This document shows, piece after piece, positions 1-6,570 of a DNA stretch of 6,706 bases (positions are counted from its first letter, which is position 1; each line of letters opens with the position of its first letter). This stretch comes from an uncultured Collinsella sp. GTDB lineage: Bacteria; Actinomycetota; Coriobacteriia; Coriobacteriales; Coriobacteriaceae. The notes beneath the pieces are model-generated. The model made no database searches. It had not been told where the DNA came from and worked only from the letters and a program-made list of their open reading frames with translations. The translations under genes were made by a program, and so were the position numbers. The DNA is taken from the NCBI GenBank assembly GCA_905204635.1, contig CAJLAN010000091.1, positions 1 to 6,706 of the forward strand, given 5' to 3'.

Positions 1-5
1 GAGCC

Positions 6-54
6 AAAAAAATCGGCCGCATGCGAACCCGTGGAGGGATTCGCATGCGGCCGA
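6..54 (-). terminator. Intrinsic terminator of the lacE-lacG operon
   Basis: A perfect 15-bp inverted repeat (13-27 with 40-54, arm TCGGCCGCATGCGAA) encloses a 12-nt loop. Read on the minus strand, the hairpin is followed at once by seven Ts (positions 12-6). It begins about 20 bp after the lacG stop codon, where an operon terminator is expected. There is no T tract on the plus-strand side, so it should work in the minus direction only. Its strength implies that no further gene is co-transcribed downstream of lacG. Confidence 0.93.
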
Positions 55-74
55 CAGGGGGTATGCGGCAAAAG

Positions 75-1496
75 TTAGGCCATAAGCAGGCCGGTCTCCG
101 AGACGTTCTTGTACCAGTACGCGCTCGCCTTGGGATAGCGCTTCTGGCTCTCAAAGTCGATGTAGAACAGGCCATAGCGCTTGTTATAGCCGTTGGTCCA
201 GGAGAACTGGTCCTGCAGCGACCACACAAAGTAACCGTCGACGTTCACGCCGCCGTCGATCGCCTTGAGGATCCACGCGAGATGCTGACGCATGTAGTCG
301 ATACGAGGGGCGTCATCGATAAAACCGTCCTCGAAGTCGTCCTTATAGCCCATGCCGTTCTCGGTGATGTAGATCTTCTTGTAGTTGGGGTAATCGTTCT
401 TAATGCGGAGCAGCAGGTCGTAGAGGCCCTCAGGATAGATGATCCAGTCCCAATCGGTGGTGGGTATGCCTTCGCGCACACATGACTCGCCCACGCCCTT
501 GAGGAACCAGCGCGAGGAGCCCTTGTCGCCGGTGCCATTGTGGTTGATGTCGTTTTCGCCCTCGGCGGCACGCAGGAACTGGCACTTGTAGGTGTTGACG
601 CCCAGGCAATCGTTGTAGGGGAGCGCGGCGGTCAGCGCGGCGATGTCCTCGTCGCGGACGTCGAGCTCGCCGCCGGCGATATGGGCCAGCTTGGTCGCAG
701 CCTCCATGGTGTCGGCTGCATAGTGGCCGCGGAAGGTGGCGTCGAGTACCCAGCGGTTGTTGATGACGTCGGCCATGCGAGCTGCCTCGCAGTCGGCAGC
801 GTTGTTGGGGTCGAGGGGATACTTGGGCTCCAGGTTCTGGACAATGCCGATCTCGCCCTCAAAGCCGCCCTCATGGAAGGCGACGACAGCCTTGGCGTGG
901 GCCACCATCATGTTGTGCATGAGCTGGAAGGCCTTGTCCAGGCGATACTTCTCGCCGTGCGGCCAGTTGCCGACGATAAAGCTGCCCTCGGCGGTCGCGG
1001 GAATCTCGTTAAAGGTAAACCAGTGCTTGACCTCGGTGAACTCGGCAAAGCAGAACTTGGCGTACTCGACAAAGGCGTCGATCGTCGTGCGCGTCAGGAA
1101 GCCCTCGCCGCCGTTCTGGTAAAAGACTTCGGGCGTATCAAAGTGATCGAGCGTGACATAGGGGATAACGCCGGCTTTATTGCAGGTGGCAAAGAGCTCG
1201 TGATAGAAGGCGACACCCTCGGGGTTGATCTCGCCAGTACCGTTGGGGAAGATGCGGCTCCAAGCGATAGAGACGCGGATACCGTTGATGCCGAAGCGCT
1301 GGCACAGGTCGATATCGACCGGATACTTGTTGTAGAAATCGCTTGCGGGGTCGGGGGAGAAGCGACCCTGAGCAGCCAGGAAATCGTCCCAGGGCACTTT
1401 GCCCTTGCCGTGCGTGCGGGTCTCGCCCTCAACCTGGTAAGCGGCGGTGGCGCCGCCAAACACAAAGCCGTCAGGGAACTGCATGGGGTTGTTCAT
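75..1496 (-). CDS. lacG: 6-phospho-beta-galactosidase, GH1 family
   Basis: This cytoplasmic enzyme hydrolyses lactose 6-phosphate, made by PTS uptake, to galactose 6-phosphate and glucose. The 473-aa product is close to the roughly 470 aa usual for LacG and shows a complete GH1 barrel. The N-terminal GH1 signature lies at 11-25 (FVFGGATAAYQVEGE; the last position is Glu where small residues are usual). The acid/base Glu164 is in TFNEI, the nucleophile Glu379 in YITENG, and the conserved -1 subsite His118 in HFD. The phosphate-binding triad is visible as Ser432, Lys439 and Tyr441 (FSWTNGYNKRYGLF). Trp433 follows that Ser; phospho-beta-galactosidases carry Trp there, whereas 6-phospho-beta-glucosidases typically carry Ala, so galactoside specificity is favoured. 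The ATG start is supported by GAAAGGA six bases upstream (1503-1509). The gene lies 76 bp downstream of lacE on the same strand, presumably in one operon, and is followed by a strong terminator. A broader phospho-beta-glycosidase range cannot be excluded. Confidence 0.95.
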   Translation of the reverse strand: MNNPMQFPDGFVFGGATAAYQVEGETRTHGKGKVPWDDFLAAQGRFSPDPASDFYNKYPVDIDLCQRFGINGIRVSIAWSRIFPNGTGEINPEGVAFYHELFATCNKAGVIPYVTLDHFDTPEVFYQNGGEGFLTRTTIDAFVEYAKFCFAEFTEVKHWFTFNEIPATAEGSFIVGNWPHGEKYRLDKAFQLMHNMMVAHAKAVVAFHEGGFEGEIGIVQNLEPKYPLDPNNAADCEAARMADVINNRWVLDATFRGHYAADTMEAATKLAHIAGGELDVRDEDIAALTAALPYNDCLGVNTYKCQFLRAAEGENDINHNGTGDKGSSRWFLKGVGESCVREGIPTTDWDWIIYPEGLYDLLLRIKNDYPNYKKIYITENGMGYKDDFEDGFIDDAPRIDYMRQHLAWILKAIDGGVNVDGYFVWSLQDQFSWTNGYNKRYGLFYIDFESQKRYPKASAYWYKNVSETGLLMA

Positions 1497-1530
1497 GAGT
1501 CATCCTTTCTGTGGGATACGAATAGGGAGA

Positions 1531-1557
1531 GGTGCCCGAACTGGGGATTCGGGCACC
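1531..1557 (-). other. Intercistronic stem-loop between lacE and lacG
   Basis: A perfect 10-bp inverted repeat (GGTGCCCGAA at 1531-1540 with TTCGGGCACC at 1548-1557) has a 7-nt loop. It sits 15 nt after the lacE stop and about 20 nt before the lacG ribosome-binding site. Neither strand has a T tract after it, so it does not look like a standard intrinsic terminator. In the transcript it could protect the lacE 3' end, serve as a processing site, or set the lacE:lacG ratio. The structure is seen in the sequence; the role is inferred. Confidence 0.7.
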
Positions 1558-1572
1558 AACAGAGGGAGGTAA

Positions 1573-3351
1573 CTAGTCGAGGTTCTCGCGGAGCCACTTG
1601 ATGGCGCCGGCGGGGTCGCGGGTGAGGTCGATATATTCCTTACCGCGCGGAGCGAGCAGCTTAATGCCCAGGCGATCGGTGTCGGCCTTCATGTCGTTGT
1701 AGTAGCTACGAACCTGCGGGGCAAGCACGATAACGTCGTACTGATCCATGATGGCAGTGTGCTGGCCATAGGCGCCTGCGGAGGAAGCAATATTCTCTCC
1801 GGTCTGCGCGGCACCTTCCTTGATGGCGTTGGCAAGCATGGCAGAGGTGCCGGCGCCGGCGCACAGGACGAGGACCTTCAGGCCATCGACATCCTTCTTG
1901 GCGGATGCGTCGGCGGCGGGCTCGGGCTGATCGGCGACAGGCTTGCTGTCAGCGGCAGCGGCGGTCGGCTCGACGGCAGCGGTGGCCTGCTCGACAGCGG
2001 GCGCAGAGGTGCTGGCGGCGATGGTGGCAGCACCATCGGACTCGAGACCCAGCTCGGCGGCGCGCTCGGCTTCCTGGTCGCAGAGCAGCTTATCGTATGC
2101 CTTCAAGAACGGCAGGTAGATGATGGCGTCCAGCAAGATGATGATCGCGACAAATACCAGGGCGATAAGCTGGAAGTTCGTGGTGATGAAGATGCCGATG
2201 GGGGCAGGGGTAGCCCAAGGCACCACGAAGGAGAAGCCGTTCATGCCCACGTTGTCGATAAAGAACTTGGCAACACTTACGTTGACGCAGCCGGCGGCAA
2301 CAAAGGGGATGAGCATGTAGGGGTTGAGGATCATGGGCGCGCCAAAGAGCAGCGGTTCGTTGACGGCGAAGGCAACAGGAACAATCGAGGCCTTACCGAC
2401 GGCTTTGAGCTGCTTGGACTTCATAAAGAGAATCAGCAGAAGCGGAACGATGAACGTGGCGCCGGTGCCGCCGAACTCACCCACGAGCGACATGTTAAAG
2501 GTGAGGGAGTGGGCGGGGTGGCCACCGGCCAGCAGAACCTGCAGGTTCTCGGCCTGGTTGGCAAGACGGATGGGGTCGATGCCCGGCTGGACAATCGAAG
2601 GGCCGTGGACACCGATGAACCAGAAGAACGCGGTGGCTGCCTGAATAAGGATGAGTCCGGGGTAGGTCTCTGCCGCAGTGAAGAGCGGGGAGAGCAGTTT
2701 GATAAGCAGCTCGGAGAACGGAACGCCCATGAGGTTGCGCACAACCACATCGATGATGCCGCAAATGATGACAGCGCCGCCAAAGGGGATGATGTCGCGG
2801 AAGTTCTGTGCGATGGCGCCCGGAACCTCCTTGGGCAGCTTAATGGTCAGATCGCGCGAGACGCAGAACTTATAGACCCACACGGTAATGAACGCGGCGA
2901 TATAGGCCGAGAACAGACCGCGCGTACCCATGCTGGTGCAATCGAAGACAGAAAGCTCGGAGCCGTTGAACTTGGTGGTGAACTGCGTAACAGCGAGCAG
3001 CAGCATGCTGCACTGGGCGGCAACCATGGTGGAGCCGTCGTTGAGCACCTTGCCGGCGGGCATGCGACGGTTGATGGAAGCCGTAAAGTTCTTGGCGGTG
3101 GTGCCGGCAACCATGATGCCCATGACGCCCATGGTGAAGTTGTACAGCTTGTTGCACCAGTCGATGAGCGGCTGGGGCAACGTGATTCCAACTACGCCGG
3201 GAAGGGTGGCGATCAGCAGAAAGATCGAAGAGGTAAGGACGATGGGCATGCACCCAAGGAATCCGTCTTTGATGGCCTGGAGGTAGATGTTTCTCGAGAT
3301 CTTCTCGAAGAACGGTTGATGCTTTTCGAGCATCTTTACGATGGCGTCCAT
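1573..3351 (-). CDS. lacE: PTS lactose-type EIICB permease (first copy, with lacG)
   Basis: This membrane permease takes up lactose or a related beta-galactoside and phosphorylates it during transport, receiving phosphate from an EIIA (LacF). The 592-aa protein has a multi-spanning EIIC domain (about 1-420), a hydrophilic Ala/Pro/Glu-rich linker (about 425-489) and a C-terminal EIIB domain (about 491-592). In EIIC, the conserved GVHGP (His249), GGTGATF (294-300) and NEPLLFG (Glu332) motifs are present; the His and Glu match the sugar-site pair described in the related ChbC structure. In EIIB, VLCAGAGTSAMLA supplies the phosphorylated Cys497. The length is a little above the usual 560-580 aa, consistent with the long linker. 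The ATG start is preceded by AAAGGAG (3356-3362) at a short 4-nt spacing. It is the first gene of the lacE-lacG operon and diverges from the LacI-type gene, which points to lactose induction. Cellobiose or diacetylchitobiose remain possible substrates, but the lacG partner argues for lactose. Confidence 0.95.
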   Translation of the reverse strand: MDAIVKMLEKHQPFFEKISRNIYLQAIKDGFLGCMPIVLTSSIFLLIATLPGVVGITLPQPLIDWCNKLYNFTMGVMGIMVAGTTAKNFTASINRRMPAGKVLNDGSTMVAAQCSMLLLAVTQFTTKFNGSELSVFDCTSMGTRGLFSAYIAAFITVWVYKFCVSRDLTIKLPKEVPGAIAQNFRDIIPFGGAVIICGIIDVVVRNLMGVPFSELLIKLLSPLFTAAETYPGLILIQAATAFFWFIGVHGPSIVQPGIDPIRLANQAENLQVLLAGGHPAHSLTFNMSLVGEFGGTGATFIVPLLLILFMKSKQLKAVGKASIVPVAFAVNEPLLFGAPMILNPYMLIPFVAAGCVNVSVAKFFIDNVGMNGFSFVVPWATPAPIGIFITTNFQLIALVFVAIIILLDAIIYLPFLKAYDKLLCDQEAERAAELGLESDGAATIAASTSAPAVEQATAAVEPTAAAADSKPVADQPEPAADASAKKDVDGLKVLVLCAGAGTSAMLANAIKEGAAQTGENIASSAGAYGQHTAIMDQYDVIVLAPQVRSYYNDMKADTDRLGIKLLAPRGKEYIDLTRDPAGAIKWLRENLD

Positions 3352-3428
3352 AGAGCTCCTTTGCTACTTGATGCGCGATGCATGTGGATGGAACTGGTCG
3401 CCGATGGATGGTCAGGACTGCCCGGAAA

Positions 3429-3447
3429 CCTTCCTGCTTAAGGAAGG
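3429..3447 (-). repeat. Small inverted repeat upstream of lacE
   Basis: CCTTCCT (3429-3435) and AGGAAGG (3441-3447) form a perfect 7-bp inverted repeat with a 5-nt loop. It lies between the operator palindrome and lacE, about 80 bp before the lacE start, so it would be in the lacE leader if transcription starts near the palindrome. No U tract follows. It may be a leader hairpin or a minor protein-binding site, or it may be chance. Confidence 0.4.
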
Positions 3448-3452
3448 CATTG

Positions 3453-3476
3453 CGAAATGACAACGTTGTCATTTCG
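3453..3476. promoter_or_regulatory. LacI-family operator, perfect 24-bp palindrome
   Basis: CGAAATGACAAC (3453-3464) is followed with no spacer by its exact reverse complement GTTGTCATTTCG (3465-3476). The core TGACAACGTTGTCA, an even palindrome centred on CpG, is the classic form bound by LacI/GalR-family dimers, whose hinge-helix leucine inserts at the central CG step. It lies between the divergent lacE and LacI-type genes, centred 113 bp from the lacE start and 162 bp from the regulator start, so it is the likely site through which that regulator controls lacE-lacG. The core differs by about one base from the cre consensus of CcpA-type regulators, so a global LacI-family protein is an alternative binder. 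Confidence 0.85.
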
Positions 3477-3489
3477 TTAATGACAACGT
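3463..3489. promoter_or_regulatory. Second, overlapping inverted repeat sharing an operator arm
   Basis: ACGTTGTCATT (3463-3473) and AATGACAACGT (3479-3489) form a perfect 11-bp inverted repeat around the 5-nt spacer TCGTT. Its left arm is the right half of the 24-bp palindrome. The half-site AATGACAACGT therefore occurs three times (3456-3466 plus, 3463-3473 minus, 3479-3489 plus). This could be an extra half-site for cooperative binding or an alternative binding register. The repeats are certain; their use is inferred. Confidence 0.7.
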
Positions 3490-3528
3490 AAGACATTTTT
3501 GGAAGAGCAACAAGGATATACGGGTGAG

Positions 3529-3562
3529 CGGTCGATATTGTCCGGTAAACGGTTGATTTGTC
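3529..3562 (+). repeat. Imperfect direct repeat upstream of the regulator gene
   Basis: CGGTCGATATTGTC (3529-3542) and CGGTTGATTTGTC (3550-3562) match except for one substitution and one missing base. They start 21 bp apart, about two helical turns. The second copy overlaps the candidate -35 box of the LacI-type gene. They could be activator or repressor contacts, or a chance small duplication. Confidence 0.35.
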
Positions 3563-3584
3563 AGTCGGGCAGGTAGTGTATGCT
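3558..3584 (+). promoter_or_regulatory. Candidate promoter of the LacI-family gene
   Basis: A -35-like TTGTCA (3558-3563, five of six consensus bases) and a -10-like TATGCT (3579-3584, four of six) are separated by 15 bp, shorter than the ideal 17. The -10 ends 42 bp before the chosen GTG start. It is the best sigma70-like pair seen upstream of the regulator. No equally good promoter was found on the minus strand for lacE; the best guess there, TTGTTG and TACGTT at 17-bp spacing just upstream of the palindrome, is weak. Confidence 0.4.
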
Positions 3585-3617
3585 AGAACGCAAAAAGCAA
3601 GCGATGCAAAACCGACT

Positions 3618-3624
3618 GGAGAAG
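3618..3624 (+). promoter_or_regulatory. Ribosome-binding site deciding the GTG start
   Basis: GGAGAAG lies just before the GTG at 3627. The GGAG core (3618-3621) is 5 nt from that GTG but 14 nt from the in-frame ATG at 3636, so the GTG is the better start. The further in-frame TTG at 3558 has no such site and falls in the candidate -35 box. Confidence 0.6.
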
Positions 3625-3626
3625 TA

Positions 3627-4637
3627 GTGGCAACGATGGACAAGAAAAATGTCTCAATGAACGATGTGGCGATTGCTGCGGGTGTTTCTCTCAAGACGGT
3701 TTCGCGTGTGATCAACGAGCCCGATAGCGTGCGAGAGTCGACACGCGATAAGGTTCATTCCGCAATGGAGGCGCTCGGGTTTCGAACCAACTTTGCCGCG
3801 CGTTCGCTCAAATTGGGTCGTTACGGGTGCATCGGCGTGGTGCTGTTCCACTTGTCGGGCGGTGCCGTGGACATGATTGACGGTATCGCCGATGCCGCCG
3901 AAGAACGCGGTTTTGCGCTTACGATGATTAAGAAGCGCGCGGGGGAGAAGATGACCCTTGCCGAAGCGGCGCGTAGGATGTCGCAACTGCCTGTTGATGG
4001 CATGATCTTCAACCTGCGTCAGATGGTCGATGACTTTGATACCTTTGAGGCACCGAAGGGCCTCAAGACGGTGATTATCACGCCGATGGAGCATCCTACC
4101 TGCTCTACCGTTAGTGACGATCAAGAGGGTGGTGCGCGCATGGCGTGCGAGTACTTCTTAAATCGTGGGCACAAGAACGTATACTTCGTCTCTGGTAAGA
4201 AAGAGTCGCTGTCGAGCCAGTGTCGTATGAAAGGTTGGCGTGCGGCACTCGAGGCGCGTGGCATTGAGCCGCCCGAGCCTCTGCAAGGCGATTGGAATGC
4301 GGATAGTGGCTATGCCGCGGGCCTTGTGCTTGCCGATAAACCCGATTGTACGGCGGTCCTCGCTGCTAACGACTGCATGGCAAACGGCGTGATGATGGCT
4401 CTACGTGACAAGGGTCTGAGTGTGCCCGACGACGTGTCCGTGATCGGCTTCGACGATGAGCTCTACAAGACGATTCCCAACTCGATTCTGACGTCGGTGA
4501 AGTTTCGCCACCGCGAGCTGGGCATCCGTGCGCTTAACGAGGTCGTCGCAGGTCTGGAAGCCCCGAGCTCCAGAAGCCGTACGCTTGTCTCGGGTGTGTT
4601 GGTCGAGCGTTCCAGCGTAAAGGACCTGCGGGTGTAG
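3627..4637 (+). CDS. LacI-family transcriptional regulator (probable lac operon repressor)
   Basis: This is a DNA-binding sugar-responsive regulator, 336 aa from the GTG start, a normal length for the family. The N-terminal helix-turn-helix spans about residues 11-31 (MNDVAIAAGVSLKTVSRVIN), with Leu22 and Lys23 in the recognition-helix positions that set specificity. The hinge helix NFAARSLK (55-62) supplies the leucine (Leu61) expected to insert at the central CG of an operator. The rest is a periplasmic-binding-protein-like effector domain, with the family-typical AANDCMANGVMMALRDKG (246-263) and VPDDVSVIGFDD (266-277). The gene diverges from lacE-lacG across a region carrying a CG-centred palindrome, so repression of lacE-lacG relieved by a lactose-derived ligand is the likely role; autoregulation is possible. 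It converges on the second lacE, and no matching operator is clear there. The effector is unknown from sequence, and activation rather than repression cannot be excluded. Confidence 0.93.
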   Translation: MATMDKKNVSMNDVAIAAGVSLKTVSRVINEPDSVRESTRDKVHSAMEALGFRTNFAARSLKLGRYGCIGVVLFHLSGGAVDMIDGIADAAEERGFALTMIKKRAGEKMTLAEAARRMSQLPVDGMIFNLRQMVDDFDTFEAPKGLKTVIITPMEHPTCSTVSDDQEGGARMACEYFLNRGHKNVYFVSGKKESLSSQCRMKGWRAALEARGIEPPEPLQGDWNADSGYAAGLVLADKPDCTAVLAANDCMANGVMMALRDKGLSVPDDVSVIGFDDELYKTIPNSILTSVKFRHRELGIRALNEVVAGLEAPSSRSRTLVSGVLVERSSVKDLRV

Positions 4638-4647
4638 ACGTGCTCGG

Positions 4648-4718
4648 CCTGTTCATCTCAATCTGTAACAGGTGGGACCCGAAAACTCGGCTAGATGTTA
4701 CAGATTGAGATGAACAGG
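4648..4718. repeat. 71-bp palindromic element with perfect 23-bp arms
   Basis: The 23 bases at 4648-4670 (starting CCTGTTCATCTC, ending CTGTAACA) are the exact reverse complement of 4696-4718. The 25-nt centre contains a further small hairpin, CCGA-AAAC-TCGG (4679-4690). The element begins 11 bp after the stop codon of the LacI-type gene and ends 22 bp before the bidirectional terminator. No T tract follows either arm, so it is not a normal intrinsic terminator, and no clear target-site duplication flanks it. Its arms have lower GC than the surrounding genes. It could be a dispersed intergenic repeat (REP/MITE-like), an mRNA 3' stabiliser or an RNase III target. No second copy was noticed in this window. 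Confidence 0.85.
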
Positions 4719-4740
4719 AGGACGGGTGCGGTCTAAACAA

Positions 4741-4782
4741 AATGGCCCGCGCATCACACATCGATGCGCGGGCCATTATTTT
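4741..4782. terminator. Bidirectional intrinsic terminator between convergent genes
   Basis: AATGGCCCGCGCATC (4741-4755) pairs perfectly with GATGCGCGGGCCATT (4763-4777) around a 7-nt loop. On the plus strand the hairpin runs into ATTATTTT, which would end the LacI-type transcript. On the minus strand it runs into ATTTTGTTT, which would end the second lacE transcript. It begins about 30 bp past the stop codon of the minus-strand gene, fitting shared termination of convergent genes. Confidence 0.9.
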
Positions 4783-4809
4783 CTGCGAGCGGCAGGTGGC
4801 GTCAGCGTA

Positions 4810-6570
4810 TTATGCCTCGAGGTTTTCCTCGATCCAGGCGACGGCACCCTTGGGATCCTTAGTGAGGTCGATGTACTGTTTGCCCTTGGGCGACAGCAGC
4901 GTGATGCCCAGGCGGTCGGTGTCGGCCTTCATCTCGTTGTAATAGGTGCGAACCTGCGGAGCCAGGACGATGACGTTGTACTGGTCCATGATGGCGTAGT
5001 GGCTGCCGTAGGCACCGGCGTTGGCGGTAATGTCGATGCCCAGCTCGTCGGCGCCTTCCTTAAGCGCGTTGGCGAGCAGTGCAGAGGTGCCGGCGCCAGC
5101 GCACAGAACCAGAACCCTCAGATCCTTGCCCTTAAGGGCGGACGGAGCTGCGGAGGCCTCAGTGGCAGAAGCGGTCTCGACAACGGGAGCCTCAACGGCG
5201 GGGGCGGCAGCGGTCTTGACGGCCTTGGTCTCCTCGGCCTCTTCTTCGGCCAGGGTCTCGGCCTCCTGCTTGCACAGGACGTTGTCGTAGGCCTTGCAGA
5301 ACGGGTAGTAGATCAAGAAGTCAACGACCAGCAGGACGACAACCAGGACCAGAGAAATCGGCTGGAAGTTGGTGTCGATGAAGGTGCCGATCGGTCCGGG
5401 GAGTGCCCACGGCATGGCATAGATAAAGCCGTTCATGCCCAAAAAGTCGATGAAGAACTTACCAATGAGGACGTTGGCCACGGGGGCAAACAGGAACGGG
5501 ATCAGGAAGTACGGGTTGAGGATGATGGGCGCGGCGAACAGCAGCGGCTCGTTGACGGCGAACATCACGGGTACGACAGAGGCTTTGCCGACGGCCTTGA
5601 GCTGCTTGGAGCGCATAAAGAGCAGGAAAATGATCGGGACAATGAACGTGGCGCCGGTGCCGCCGAGTTCGCCGATGTAGTTACCGAAGTTCTCGGTCAG
5701 GGCGAGGGCGGGGTGACCGCCGGCCTGCAGCGTGGCGAGGTTGGTGGTGATGTTGCCAAACAGCGCAGCGTTGAGGGCAGGCTTAACGACCGAGGGGCCG
5801 TGGATGCCCATGAACCAGAACAGCGGGATCATGAACCAGATGAGGGCGAGGCCGGCGTAGGAATCGGCGGCGGCGAACAGCGGGCTCACCAGCGTGGAGA
5901 TGACGTTGGCAAACGGGACGGCCAAGCAGGTGCGGCAGATAACGTCGATGACGGCGACAAACAGGATGGAGAAGCTGAAGGCGAAGATGTCGCGGAAGTT
6001 CTGGGCGATGGCGCCGGGGACTTCTTTGGGCAGCTTGATGGTGATGTCGCGCTTAATGCAGAAGACCGGGAGCTTGACCGTGGCAAATGCGGCGACAAAG
6101 GAGCTCAGCAGGCCCTTGGTGCCCATGTTGTCGGTAAAGAACACCGAGACATCGGCGCCGTCGATCTTGGCACTCGTCTGGGTAACGGCCAAGATGAGCA
6201 TAGCGCACATGGCGGCGACCATGGTGCTCGTGGCGTTGATGGCCTTGCCGGCAGGCATGCGGCGGTTCTTGGAGCCGGTCAGCGCGCTTGCGGTGGTGCC
6301 GGCGACCATGATGCCCACGACGCCCATCGTGAAGTTGTAAACCTTGTTGCAGAAGTTCACGACGTCGACGTTCCACCAGTCGGGCAGCGTAAAGCCGCCG
6401 ACCGTGGCGACAACGCCCGGCAGGGTCGAAATAAGCAGGAAGACAGAAGAAGACAGGATGATGGGCATTGCTGCCAAAAAGCCGTCTTTAATGGCCTGAA
6501 GGTAGATGTTCTTAGAGACCTTGTCGAAGTACGGCTGACCTTTCTCCAAGAACTTAACGATCGATTCCAT
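4810..6570 (-). CDS. lacE: PTS lactose-type EIICB permease (second copy)
   Basis: This is a second membrane permease of the lactose/cellobiose PTS family. The 586-aa protein is similar along its length to the first EIICB in the window and has the same architecture: EIIC (about 1-430), an Ala/Glu-rich linker (about 434-483) and EIIB (about 484-586). Key residues are intact: His258 in GIHGP, GGTGATF (303-309), Glu341 in NEPLLF and the phosphorylated Cys490 in VLCAGAGTSALLA. Compared with the first copy it has several extra residues near positions 58-72 (GGFTLPDWWNVDV) and a different linker, so the two are diverged paralogues rather than a fresh duplicate. The ATG start is preceded by AAGAGGAG (6579-6586) at 8-nt spacing. 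Its transcript ends at the shared bidirectional terminator with no gene after it in this window, so it is monocistronic or the last gene of an operon entering from the right. Lactose, another beta-galactoside or a cellobiose-like sugar are all possible substrates. Confidence 0.93.
   Translation of the reverse strand: MESIVKFLEKGQPYFDKVSKNIYLQAIKDGFLAAMPIILSSSVFLLISTLPGVVATVGGFTLPDWWNVDVVNFCNKVYNFTMGVVGIMVAGTTASALTGSKNRRMPAGKAINATSTMVAAMCAMLILAVTQTSAKIDGADVSVFFTDNMGTKGLLSSFVAAFATVKLPVFCIKRDITIKLPKEVPGAIAQNFRDIFAFSFSILFVAVIDVICRTCLAVPFANVISTLVSPLFAAADSYAGLALIWFMIPLFWFMGIHGPSVVKPALNAALFGNITTNLATLQAGGHPALALTENFGNYIGELGGTGATFIVPIIFLLFMRSKQLKAVGKASVVPVMFAVNEPLLFAAPIILNPYFLIPFLFAPVANVLIGKFFIDFLGMNGFIYAMPWALPGPIGTFIDTNFQPISLVLVVVLLVVDFLIYYPFCKAYDNVLCKQEAETLAEEEAEETKAVKTAAAPAVEAPVVETASATEASAAPSALKGKDLRVLVLCAGAGTSALLANALKEGADELGIDITANAGAYGSHYAIMDQYNVIVLAPQVRTYYNEMKADTDRLGITLLSPKGKQYIDLTKDPKGAVAWIEENLEA

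Noticed and set aside
21..485. Plus-strand open frame starting inside the left terminator
   Set aside because: Its start lies in the terminator stem and the rest is antisense to the lacG 3' end; no ribosome-binding site or domain.
540..1601. Plus-strand open frame (353 codons) opposite lacG
   Set aside because: It is antisense to a complete GH1 gene, has no family motif, and is another GC-bias shadow.
1759..3441. Long plus-strand open frame (560 codons) opposite lacE
   Set aside because: It lies antisense to a clear EIICB gene; its predicted protein is Gly/Asp/His-rich low-complexity sequence with no recognisable domain. High third-position GC in lacE removes stops on the opposite strand.
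3453..3476. The 24-bp palindrome as part of a transcription terminator
   Set aside because: There is no loop and no following T tract on either strand, and it lies between divergent genes; a protein-binding operator explains it better.
3558..3626. N-terminal extension of the LacI-type protein to the TTG at 3558
   Set aside because: It adds 23 residues before a standard LacI-type N-terminus, has no ribosome-binding site, and overlaps the candidate promoter.
2870..3715. Minus-strand open frame (281 codons) spanning the divergent region and lacE in another frame
   Set aside because: It overlaps the start of the LacI-type gene, the operator region and the lacE coding sequence out of frame; the translation is Arg/His-rich with no domain.
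4648..4718. CRISPR repeat or tRNA interpretation of the 71-bp inverted repeat
   Set aside because: There is one unit, with no repeat-spacer periodicity and no cloverleaf; the two arms are simple inverted complements.
4742..4942. Small plus-strand open frame starting in the bidirectional terminator
   Set aside because: It begins in the hairpin stem and then runs antisense to the EIIB domain of the second lacE.
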